Source of the DNA: Sphingobacteriales bacterium
Lineage (GTDB): Bacteria; Bacteroidota; Bacteroidia; Chitinophagales; UBA2359
Assembly (NCBI GenBank): GCA_016706405.1
Contig: JADJJT010000002.1
Span: 1,364,001 to 1,428,000, forward strand
Direction: 5' to 3'
DNA length: 64,000 bases
The translations under genes and the position numbers were made by a program. Below, one piece after another: positions 39,390-48,238 of this stretch. The first letter of the stretch is position 1; each line of letters opens with the position of its first letter. The notes under the pieces are model-generated. The model saw only the letters and a list, made by a program, of their open reading frames with translations. It was not told the origin of the DNA and made no database searches.

Positions 39390-42300
39390 TTATCCTATCA
39401 TGGTGTTTAAGTTAAGGTCGCGAAGGGTTTTAAATAAATCTAAACGGTTAAAGTTTATCATAAAAGTAACTCGCCTAAAGTAATTGTTAAGTTTACTTTT
39501 TTCGGGATTATTCATTGTTTTAACGCCAGTTTTTAAATCTCCGGTCAACAAAACCGGAAAATAAACTTCGGCCATGCCGGGTATTAATTTAAACGCTATG
39601 CCGCTTTCAAACAACAAATTGGAGCTGGCGCCTACATAACCAGGGGCTGGGTAATAAGCGGCGTTTGCGTATAGGGCAAGCGGCAATTTTATAGGTAAAT
39701 CGTACGAGGTGTTTAACGAGGCCATCCATTTTTCGGTATTGCCCAACGAAAAAGCCATGGCATCGTTTCGCAATAATAAGCCGCCCCCTGATTTATTATA
39801 GATTTGTGCCGCCCAAAAATTATCGTTTTCCATGCGTCCAATAAATGCCTGGTCAAATAAATAGTCGTTTGGCCCATCGGTGGCAAAAGCATTTAGCCTA
39901 AAACTGCGGTCGTAAAGGCTAAGGTTTGCATTATACATTAACCCACCATAAAGGCGCAAGTGTAGCCCTTTGTTTTTTCGGCGAGTACTAAGGGTATAAT
40001 TTGCCTCAACAAAAGCTTTGCCAAACAAACTGCCTTGGTTTGCCCTTGTGCCTTGCTCAACTTGCAGCGCCAAAGATACCGGATTTATTACACGCGAGTT
40101 ATTAACGCTAAACCTTAGTATGGCCACATTATAGTCGTCGCGCACCATTGCCGAGGGCGAGGTAAAATAAAAAGTTGTGTCGGGTTGGTCTATTTGAAAA
40201 TTGGGAGTCGCGGCTTTGTCAATGGCAACAAAACGGGCAGTAAGCTCAGTTTTTATGCTGCTGCGCAAAGTTTTAGGTCTAAAACGCAAATTAACTGCCA
40301 TTGCCAATTTTGTGAAACGAAATCCTTCGCTGTAAGTAAAGGTGTTAGGAATGGTATCAAATTTCCCTTTCCAATAGCCATGCGAAAAAGTTTTTCCGGA
40401 TAATCCTATTTGTATCCGGCTGAAAATTCCTTGTTTTGGTGTTAAATTTAAGTCAATATTACCTGTGCCAACCCATTTGTCATCCCGCTTTAGCCCTCCC
40501 TCGCGCTCGTGCCCCAAGGCATACATGGGCAACAAATTAAAAGTAAATTTGCGTGCCGGCAAAAAATTGTTGTATAGGGCAAGGCCAAACATGGCTTTGT
40601 CAACTGTGTTGAAAGCAAAAATGGGGGTAAGGTATAAAGGTTTATATCGCTCGGTTTCTATGCTGAGTAAGGGTTTTATTTTTAGAGGTCGCATGTGTTT
40701 ATTTAAAAAATTACCTCCGTTTAAGCGATAGTTGTTGTTTGTACGGTCAATTTCAGGAACGACACGTGCGGGGTCAATCCGGAAATAATCGTAATCGCCC
40801 GCTGGGAATAATACCTCCATCTCGCCTCCAAAACCATCGTACCAAACACTGTGCACTATTTCGTCATTTTTATAGGCCGCAATAGGGTAGGGGCCGCGGG
40901 TATTACCCATTTTGTTTGTTACGGTAAGCTTATGATAATTAGTATTGCCAATTTTTTCGGTGTTAAGTTTTACTTTTGTAATTTTATAATCAATTGGTTT
41001 GGTGGTAGGCAGCAGTTCGTCCCAAAACCACTCTTGCCATTTTCCCGACTCGGCCTCAAAATGTCGTCTTAAATCCTCCGGATATACGTGCTTAAAGGCG
41101 TATTTTTGATAAAACTTTTGCATAATGGCATCAAAATTTGGTGTACCCAACCATTTCTCGAGGTAATTAAAAGCCTTTGCCGTTTTAGCATATACAATTA
41201 CGCCGTAATTTGTGTTCGTATAATCATTTGAATGTAATGTTATAGCCTGATCTAAATTTTGTCGTTGTTGAACTTGGTATAAAATATAAGTTTCGTCTCG
41301 TTCTCCGGGGGGCGGCATAAAATAGTCAAGTGCTTTAGGAAGCCCATCTACCAAGTCCTCTTCCGGATAATGCTCGGCCATATAGCGTTCTTCGTAATAC
41401 GAGTTAATACCTTCGTCAATCCAAGGGTGGTCGCGTTCGTTTGGGGCTAAAATTCCATAAAACCAATTATGCCCAACCTCGTGAACAATTACATTTTCGA
41501 GCGATTTTGTAGCGCCACTTTTGCCAATTACGGTTATCATGGGGTATTCCATTCCAGCGCCCGCGCTTAGGCTGCTTTCAACGGCGGTGCATTGGTCGTA
41601 GGGGTAATCGCCCACTAAACTCGAGTAATGCAGTAGGGCTTTGTTTACCGATAGAATGCCATTTTTTTTCCATAAATGCCCTTCGAGGTTGGTAAACATA
41701 ACCCAAGTAGCTACACTGCGCCCGGTCTGAGGCAGTACTACCGAACTTTGTAGTACATGGAAGCGTTTATCGGCAAACCAAGCAAAATCGTGGATATTGT
41801 TGGCTTTGTAATGTAAAGTTTTAATTTCAGGGTCTGATTCCGGAAAATCTAAATCATTTTTATCAAAAACGGTACGTGCTTCGGTTTCGGCACTTCGTTT
41901 GTTTAGCCAGGCTTTTTCTTCCGGATTTTGTAAATAGCCGGTAGCACCTACCACATAATTTTTAGGTAAACTTATTTGCACATCAAAACTGCCAAACTCG
42001 CTGTAAAACTCGCCTTGGTTTAAATACGGCATCGGATGCCAGCCTTTGGCATCGTAAACTGCGGGCTTTGGATACCATTGCGTAATTTGATAGGACTGAC
42101 CTATATGCCCCAGCCGCGAAAAAGTTTCGGGGAGTTTTACTTTAAACGGAGTGGCAATTTGGCAGGTGGCACCCGGATATAATGGTGCAGGTAAATCTAT
42201 ACGGGCAACGTCAATATACTCCGGATGATAGGTGTAATTTGTTTGTTTTCCGTTTATGGTAAAGGCCAGACCATCAATATAACCTCGTTGCTCGGCAGTT

Positions 42301-42599
42301 GAGAAATAAAAATCGGTTTTGCGTTTTTCAAGAAATTGTTTGGCTAAGGCTGTGTTTTGATTTTTGTAGGCGTTAGGCCATAAATGAAACCATATAAAGG
42401 TAAGCGTATCGGGCGAGTTGTTGGTATAATCTATTTTGATTTCGCTGGTAAGTTCGTGGGTTTGGTCGTTCAAACTCACCGCAATTTGGTAATTAACCTG
42501 TTGTTGCCAATACTTATCGGCGCTATTAGTAGCGAGTAAAATTTTGTGGTTAAAAATACAAAAACAAAAAATGGCAAATAAACAAAAACCTCGAAGCAT
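39390..42599 (-). CDS. M1 metallopeptidase fused to a probable outer-membrane beta-barrel
   Basis: 1,069 residues. After a signal peptide comes an M1 peptidase: the zinc motif H373-E-V-G-H377 followed exactly 18 residues later by the third ligand E396 (WIDEGINSYYE), with the exopeptidase-like segment AGAGMEYPMI before it. From about residue 640 to the end the protein is made of alternating strands typical of a membrane barrel (GNIDLNLTPKQGIFSRIQIG, TKLAMAVNLRFRPK, VALQVEQ, TGVKTMNN) and it ends on an amphipathic strand region VTFMINFNRLDLF. Classical M1 enzymes have about 600-870 residues and no barrel. Barrel prediction is by eye. Confidence 0.85.
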   Translation of the reverse strand: MLRGFCLFAIFCFCIFNHKILLATNSADKYWQQQVNYQIAVSLNDQTHELTSEIKIDYTNNSPDTLTFIWFHLWPNAYKNQNTALAKQFLEKRKTDFYFSTAEQRGYIDGLAFTINGKQTNYTYHPEYIDVARIDLPAPLYPGATCQIATPFKVKLPETFSRLGHIGQSYQITQWYPKPAVYDAKGWHPMPYLNQGEFYSEFGSFDVQISLPKNYVVGATGYLQNPEEKAWLNKRSAETEARTVFDKNDLDFPESDPEIKTLHYKANNIHDFAWFADKRFHVLQSSVVLPQTGRSVATWVMFTNLEGHLWKKNGILSVNKALLHYSSLVGDYPYDQCTAVESSLSAGAGMEYPMITVIGKSGATKSLENVIVHEVGHNWFYGILAPNERDHPWIDEGINSYYEERYMAEHYPEEDLVDGLPKALDYFMPPPGERDETYILYQVQQRQNLDQAITLHSNDYTNTNYGVIVYAKTAKAFNYLEKWLGTPNFDAIMQKFYQKYAFKHVYPEDLRRHFEAESGKWQEWFWDELLPTTKPIDYKITKVKLNTEKIGNTNYHKLTVTNKMGNTRGPYPIAAYKNDEIVHSVWYDGFGGEMEVLFPAGDYDYFRIDPARVVPEIDRTNNNYRLNGGNFLNKHMRPLKIKPLLSIETERYKPLYLTPIFAFNTVDKAMFGLALYNNFLPARKFTFNLLPMYALGHEREGGLKRDDKWVGTGNIDLNLTPKQGIFSRIQIGLSGKTFSHGYWKGKFDTIPNTFTYSEGFRFTKLAMAVNLRFRPKTLRSSIKTELTARFVAIDKAATPNFQIDQPDTTFYFTSPSAMVRDDYNVAILRFSVNNSRVINPVSLALQVEQGTRANQGSLFGKAFVEANYTLSTRRKNKGLHLRLYGGLMYNANLSLYDRSFRLNAFATDGPNDYLFDQAFIGRMENDNFWAAQIYNKSGGGLLLRNDAMAFSLGNTEKWMASLNTSYDLPIKLPLALYANAAYYPAPGYVGASSNLLFESGIAFKLIPGMAEVYFPVLLTGDLKTGVKTMNNPEKSKLNNYFRRVTFMINFNRLDLFKTLRDLNLNTMIG

Positions 42600-42867
42600 T
42601 ATTTATTGTTTGTAGGATGCAATAGTTTTAATTGGGCGGAAAGTTACCAATTTATTTTGGCAGTTAAAAACTTGTGCTTGCCGTGGCGGTAAAAATTTGA
42701 TTTTGTTTAAACTGATTATCGGATGAAATAAAACGAGTATGCTCTTTTTGCCTAAAATTATTATTAAACAAGTTCTTAAATTTTAAGATGTAATTTTGCT
42801 GTTTATTTGGTTTTGCTTACAACCACAAATAAATACATACATATAATTTTGACTGATTGTATTTAAT

Positions 42868-44100
42868 ATGAATAAACACAAAATTATTAATGACCCTGTT
42901 TATGGTTTTATTACCCTTAATTACGAGATTTTATACGATTTAATTGAGCATCCGTATTTTCAGCGGTTGCGCCATATTCAGCAGTTGGGTTTGTCGTGTT
43001 ATGTTTATCCGGGCGCTTTGCATACGCGGTTTCATCATGCTTTGGGGGCTACCCATTTAATGCATCAGGCCATTGATGTTTTGCGCAGCAAGGGTATTGC
43101 TATTAGTCCAAACGAAGCCGAGGCGGTAACTATTGCCATTTTGCTGCACGATATTGGACATGGCCCTTTTTCGCACGCCTTAGAGCATAGCCTTGCCCCC
43201 CAGGTATCGCACGAGGCTTTGTCGTTGCTGTTTATGAAAAAACTAAACCAGCAATTTTCGGGGCGATTAGATTTGGCTATTCGTATTTTTAAAGGCGAAT
43301 ATCACAAATCTTTTTTGCATCAATTAGTATCGAGCCAATTAGATATTGACCGGATGGACTATTTAAACCGCGATAGCTTTTTTACCGGCGTGCAAGAGGG
43401 GGTAATTGGCTCGGAGCGGTTAATAAAAATGCTTACCATACACAATAACAATATAGTTGTGGAAGAAAAAGGCATTTTGTCGGTCGAAAATTTTTTGGTC
43501 TCGCGCCGCATTATGTATTGGCAGGTTTACTTACACAAAACAGTTTTAAGCGCCGAAACCATGTTAGTAAAGGTTTTAAAGCGGGCTAAACAATTAACTA
43601 AGCAAGGCGAAAACTTGTTTGCCACGCCAAATTTTAAGCTGTTTTTAGAAAATAATTTTACCATAACCGATTTTGAGGAGAACGATGATTTATTAACCCA
43701 TTTTTCGGCTTTGGATGACACCGATGTATGGGCTTCGTTAAAAGTATGGCAACAGCATCCGGATATAGTTTTGTCAACTTTGGCAACGGGAATTGTTCAG
43801 CGCAAATTATTGCAAATAGAAATAGCCTATACTCCTTTTTCCGAAAAAAAAATTGCTGCCCTTGAAACAGCTTGTTTAAAAAAATACCCAAATTTAACAC
43901 CTCAAAATTTGCCCTATTTTATTTATACCGACACTACAAGTAATAGTGCCTATAGTTACAAAGCTTCGCGCATCCAAATATTGCGCAAAGATGGCAATGT
44001 AAGCGATATAACGCAAGCATCAGATTATCAGCATTTGGCACAGTTGGCAACTCCGGTAGTGAAATATTTTATATGTTATCCTAAAAACCTACAATTGTAA
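42868..44100 (+). CDS. HD-domain phosphohydrolase (dNTPase-like)
   Basis: 410 residues. The metal-binding HD residues are visible: H56 in HTRFHHALG, H94-D95 in LLHDIGHGPFSHALEH, and a later aspartate in DIDRMDYLNRDSFFTG. This ordering matches the YdhJ/SAMHD1-like group that hydrolyses dNTPs or other phosphates. No RelA-type synthetase part. The gene ends 17 bp from the convergent histidine kinase gene. A weak -7-like TAATTTTG lies at 42844-42851. Confidence 0.9.
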   Translation: MNKHKIINDPVYGFITLNYEILYDLIEHPYFQRLRHIQQLGLSCYVYPGALHTRFHHALGATHLMHQAIDVLRSKGIAISPNEAEAVTIAILLHDIGHGPFSHALEHSLAPQVSHEALSLLFMKKLNQQFSGRLDLAIRIFKGEYHKSFLHQLVSSQLDIDRMDYLNRDSFFTGVQEGVIGSERLIKMLTIHNNNIVVEEKGILSVENFLVSRRIMYWQVYLHKTVLSAETMLVKVLKRAKQLTKQGENLFATPNFKLFLENNFTITDFEENDDLLTHFSALDDTDVWASLKVWQQHPDIVLSTLATGIVQRKLLQIEIAYTPFSEKKIAALETACLKKYPNLTPQNLPYFIYTDTTSNSAYSYKASRIQILRKDGNVSDITQASDYQHLAQLATPVVKYFICYPKNLQL

Positions 44101-44117
44101 GGCAAACATGGGAGGTA

Positions 44118-45179
44118 TTATGCCATAGGAAAAGTAATATTAAAAACTGCTCCATGTGGCAAATTATCAGTAATTGAAATTTTGCCTTTGTGCAACAAAA
44201 CCAATTCACGAACTATGTACAAGCCCAATCCGGTGCCTTTTGCAGTGCGGGTTTTTTCGTTACCAATCCGGTAAAACTTGTCAAAAACATTTTCTTTTTC
44301 GTGGTTTGGAATGCCCGGCCCATTATCAGTAATTTGAAATAATACTTGTTTTTCGTTTGTTTGCACCGGTTTTAGTATAATAGATATTTGAGGTTCTTCA
44401 ATTTGTTCATTGCTTTCTTCGGCGTAAAGTAAACTGCCTGATTGCGCTAAACTTGCATGTTTTATGGCGTTGTCAATTAAATTATTTACAATGACCGTCA
44501 AAGCACCCTCGTCGCCTTGTATAAACATGTTGGGTGCAATGTTAATATCCCAAGTAATAATTGTTTCCGAGCGACTATCATAAACATTAATACATTTTTC
44601 AATTACCGTACTAATATTAACCGGTTCATGTATAAAATGCGTTCTTTTATTGTGTTCAATGCGCGAGGCTGTTAAAATATTGACCACCAAATGGTCTAAA
44701 CGGTCAATTTCGCTTAACCCGTCAGCTAAACGCGCTTCCCGTGTGTTTTGGCCGGGTGTTGGTATAAAAAGTAAATTTTCTAAAATTAACCTTATGGTTG
44801 TCAAGGGGGTTTTAAGCTCGTGCGTTATAGCCAGCATAAAATTTTGCTGTTGCTTGTAAAAACTAATTTCGTTTACCATGTTTTTATGTAAACGCCAAGC
44901 ACCCCATGCCATAAAAGCCAATAACGATGGTGCTAAAATTAACAACAACAGAACTTGGTAAGTGGCCGTTTGTTGTGCCTCTTTATACGAAGTGGAATTT
45001 TCAAGTTTTTCCGGAAAATTATGTGATTTGTAAATTAATTCTTGTTTCTCAATATACAATTTCTTTATTTGATGGATATTGTAGATATGGAATATTGTCC
45101 AAACAACAAAAGCCACTAATACAAACAGACACAAAAAATAAAAAAGTTGTAAGGTTTTTCCGGATTCTTGTTGGCTCAT
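44118..45179 (-). CDS. Orphan sensor histidine kinase
   Basis: 353 residues. Two membrane segments (about 12-34 and 74-95) enclose a short periplasmic loop of about 40 residues; no HAMP or PAS domain is apparent. H-box AITHELKTPL with phospho-acceptor H120, N-box NLIDNAIKHA, G1 DNGPGIPN, F-box FDKFYRIG and G2 GTGLGLYIV are all present, so the kinase should be active. No response regulator is adjacent; the only one in the window is 11 kb away at 56462. Confidence 0.93.
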   Translation of the reverse strand: MSQQESGKTLQLFYFLCLFVLVAFVVWTIFHIYNIHQIKKLYIEKQELIYKSHNFPEKLENSTSYKEAQQTATYQVLLLLILAPSLLAFMAWGAWRLHKNMVNEISFYKQQQNFMLAITHELKTPLTTIRLILENLLFIPTPGQNTREARLADGLSEIDRLDHLVVNILTASRIEHNKRTHFIHEPVNISTVIEKCINVYDSRSETIITWDINIAPNMFIQGDEGALTVIVNNLIDNAIKHASLAQSGSLLYAEESNEQIEEPQISIILKPVQTNEKQVLFQITDNGPGIPNHEKENVFDKFYRIGNEKTRTAKGTGLGLYIVRELVLLHKGKISITDNLPHGAVFNITFPMA

Positions 45180-45287
45180 ACAACAAAAAAAATTAGAATA
45201 AACATAATTGTTGATGGGGTAAAGTTAAAAATTAAATAGCAAATCAAAACTATACCCTGCCCGCAATAACGACGAAATTTAAGATTT

Positions 45288-47960
45288 TTAATTAAAACTA
45301 TAGGCTTGTAAATTATTAGGTGTGGTACCGCAAACCAACAAATATTTATTAAAATTATTTAGTGGAATTAAACAGGCCGGAGTTGAAGCGGGCAAATCGG
45401 AGGGTAGCATCCATTTCCCTTTTTCGGTTAGCAAGTTAATTGCGTTATTGCCGGGCCACCATACCCCAATAATATTTGTGCTATTATTACGGCGCATACT
45501 AAATATTTCGGCGGTATTGTTTTTAAGGGTAGTTTTAAAAATAAGAGTGCCGCCATAATCATTTGTTAAAATGGAATTCCCTTGTAAAAAAACACGCTCG
45601 TCTGTGGGGGTGCCCACCAAGTTAGAAGTTAAAAAACTACTTATTTTATTTCCGGATAATGGTTTTCGCTTTAGTTTTCCGGCACCATCAACACTTATTA
45701 GCTCATTTTGTGGTGTTACAAAGGTTAAAAATGCTTGTTCGCCTATATAATCAACTTGTAGTTTGCCAATAGAAGTGCCGGTTTTGGTTTTCCATAGTTC
45801 TTTTCCTAATTTGTTGTATAGGGTGGTATAGCCATCAGTGGTTAAAACGGCAATAGCGGTCTGTCCGTTAATACGCATGGGCGCAACTGGCCAATAAGAT
45901 TGCCCCGTTTGGTTAGGCCGCCACCCCGACAAAGGAACCCCTAACCTTGTAAATCCATAGACGCTTTTTCCGCAGGGTATAAACAAAGCATCCCCGTTGT
46001 TGTTGTTGTCGTCTTCAAAATTTACGACAACTAAACCTGCGTTGGCAGGTTCGGGCAGGCGTTTCGGAAACCCATCATGTCCTTTGGCATCCATTAAGCC
46101 CCACAAGTACAGGCTATCGGTTGTAACAAAACTAATTTGCCGTTGCTTGTTATTATAATAGTCGGGCTGCGTAAAATTGCCAATTACTCCTTGCGATAAT
46201 TTTTTTTGCCACTGAGTTTTACCGGCTATATCAAACAGATAAATATTATGTTGTTGGTCGTGGGCAATTATGTATTGACTTTGGTTTTGAGGGTTGTAAA
46301 TGCCCTGTGGGGCAGCCATTAAAGGGGCGTTTAAGGTTTGGACCCAAGCGGTTGCTAACGGTGAGGTGGTAGTATTGGCTTTGTTTTGCAACAAAAAACT
46401 ACCATTGTCATTATATATAGGCAGTTTATTTTGTGGTGTATAAAAAATATGCATTTGAACCTCGCTCCAGCCCAAAAAATGGGGTGAAATGCCTAACCCT
46501 AAAGGCGATAAACTTTGGTAGCTGCTGGCAATTTGGCTCAATTCGGTTTTAAGGTTAGGACTAACAATACCCATTAACCAAGGGTATAATTGTGGTGTTT
46601 GCACATAAAAAAACTGAGTAGTATTTACATTTAGTTGGGTAAAAAAGTTTCGGAAATTTGTTTGTATTCCCAATGTTTGTCCTTGCAAAATAGACGAGGT
46701 AACTACTAGCAAATGGTTGGCATGGGTGGTAATTACAATACAATTTGGCAAAATTGCAGCTTGCGCCTGACTAAACCACAATCCAATTTGCTGCCCATAA
46801 AGTTGCGAAATTAAAGGCTGTGCGTTAATAGGCAGTTGGGGATATTTGTCGAGTAAAAGTAATTTACTTTGCGTGTTGCCGCTATTTGATGGCGTGTTTG
46901 AATTGGCAGACTTGGCCAACTGCAATAAAGCTTGGTGGGCTGCTTGGGCATCATTTATCCGGATGATGGCATAAGTATTTCGGGCAATATCTTTGTTGGT
47001 TAAGGCGGTGCAACCCAAAACCCAATCGTTGCCAATCCATTGTGGGTTCTTAAAAATGCCATCGAAAAGTAAATTGGTATTATTGCTCGATGCCCACCAA
47101 ATAAACCCCGAGTTGTTGGGGGCTAAATGTCCTGCTCCGCCAGTAGTTGCTGCGGTTTGACTGGCTATTTTTTTAACAGCCGATTCTGAATCTTTAAATT
47201 TAAGACTACCCTCGAAACTCCATCCGGATGGCGTTTGCGCTACACTATGCAACGAAATCCACTGCGCATCTTCGCTTAATGGAGTTAATAAACTCATATC
47301 TTGCTCATCAAAAAGCATTTTTTTTAGCAACGAAAACTGCCCCAAATGTAAAAACAAGCTAAATTTTGGCAGTTTGTATTGCAAATTTGGCAATTTAAAA
47401 GCAAAACCATTACTTAGCGGGTGACTATACTCGGCAATAGCGTTATCTACTAAATTTGGGGCAAAACTTGCCGCCACCAAATAGCCATCGTTGGCAACAA
47501 TAAATGGATTAGGGTGGTTGGGTAGTTGAATTTCAAAAACAGTACTGCCTTTTAAATAGTGTTCGTTTATAGGGTAGTTTTTGACACGACATTCCTGAAT
47601 AAATTTGCTTAAATTTTGCGGCAACTGATTTGCCGGGGCCAAAAATAAAAAATCGAATTGGTTGGCGTTGGTTAAATGAGCGCTTATTAAGCTTGTATGT
47701 TGTTTGTTTTGAAATAAAATAGAATCGATTAATTTTAGCTCCTCTATTAGCCTTTGCCCATAATTAGTTTGCTTAAGATTGCTGAACCACGGCAAACTGT
47801 CTAATCCGGATAAAACCTGCTGTTGATTTTGCATCCAAACCAAACTAAATGCGTCGTTAGGCACGGCACTAAACAAAAACCTATCGGTAGAAATGCTAAA
47901 AAATTGCCATCCTGCGTAACTGAGGGCTAACAGAATAAGCAGCGTATAAAAAAAACGCAT
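45288..47960 (-). CDS. DUF3352-like membrane-anchored protein with propeller-like C-terminus
   Basis: 890 residues from the ATG at 47960 (MRFFYTLLILLAL); 21 earlier codons are open but begin without a good start context. One N-terminal membrane helix. The first 550 residues recall DUF3352-type proteins of Bacteroidota. The last 330 carry repeated short strands with Gly-Lys turns (NIYLFDIAGKTQWQKKL, YTTLYNKLGKELWKTK, LISVDGAGKLK), which look like beta-propeller (PQQ-type) blades. No catalytic motif recognised. Probably periplasmic; function unknown. Confidence 0.7.
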   Translation of the reverse strand: MRFFYTLLILLALSYAGWQFFSISTDRFLFSAVPNDAFSLVWMQNQQQVLSGLDSLPWFSNLKQTNYGQRLIEELKLIDSILFQNKQHTSLISAHLTNANQFDFLFLAPANQLPQNLSKFIQECRVKNYPINEHYLKGSTVFEIQLPNHPNPFIVANDGYLVAASFAPNLVDNAIAEYSHPLSNGFAFKLPNLQYKLPKFSLFLHLGQFSLLKKMLFDEQDMSLLTPLSEDAQWISLHSVAQTPSGWSFEGSLKFKDSESAVKKIASQTAATTGGAGHLAPNNSGFIWWASSNNTNLLFDGIFKNPQWIGNDWVLGCTALTNKDIARNTYAIIRINDAQAAHQALLQLAKSANSNTPSNSGNTQSKLLLLDKYPQLPINAQPLISQLYGQQIGLWFSQAQAAILPNCIVITTHANHLLVVTSSILQGQTLGIQTNFRNFFTQLNVNTTQFFYVQTPQLYPWLMGIVSPNLKTELSQIASSYQSLSPLGLGISPHFLGWSEVQMHIFYTPQNKLPIYNDNGSFLLQNKANTTTSPLATAWVQTLNAPLMAAPQGIYNPQNQSQYIIAHDQQHNIYLFDIAGKTQWQKKLSQGVIGNFTQPDYYNNKQRQISFVTTDSLYLWGLMDAKGHDGFPKRLPEPANAGLVVVNFEDDNNNNGDALFIPCGKSVYGFTRLGVPLSGWRPNQTGQSYWPVAPMRINGQTAIAVLTTDGYTTLYNKLGKELWKTKTGTSIGKLQVDYIGEQAFLTFVTPQNELISVDGAGKLKRKPLSGNKISSFLTSNLVGTPTDERVFLQGNSILTNDYGGTLIFKTTLKNNTAEIFSMRRNNSTNIIGVWWPGNNAINLLTEKGKWMLPSDLPASTPACLIPLNNFNKYLLVCGTTPNNLQAYSFN

Positions 47961-48082
47961 TTGATTTGGGGTATGTAAATAAAAATGGGCGGCTGGACAA
48001 ATGCACATCGAGCCAAACCACAAAAGTATATTTTTTAATTTATTGCTAAGCGCTTAAAATTAAGATTTGATACTTTTAGGTT

Positions 48083-48125
48083 AAAAAAAACGGCGATACA
48101 ATTTGGTGATTGTACCGCCGTTTTT
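48083..48125 (-). terminator. Intrinsic terminator after the BNR/DUF5011 gene
   Basis: Arms cggcg+tacaat (48091-48102) and attgta+cgccg (48109-48120) pair with one A/C mismatch and a 6-base loop, flanked by A and T runs on both sides. It lies 114 bases beyond the stop codon at 48239 on the minus strand, where eight T follow the stem. The A/T flanks mean it can work in both directions. Confidence 0.8.
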
Positions 48126-48238
48126 AGTTTGGAAGTTTATTTGCCTTACACCGGAGTTTTGTCAAAAATAGAATTTAATTCTAATTTATTCCGGAAAGAA
48201 CAATAAACTTTTGTTTAGGCTCAAACCTACTAAATGCC

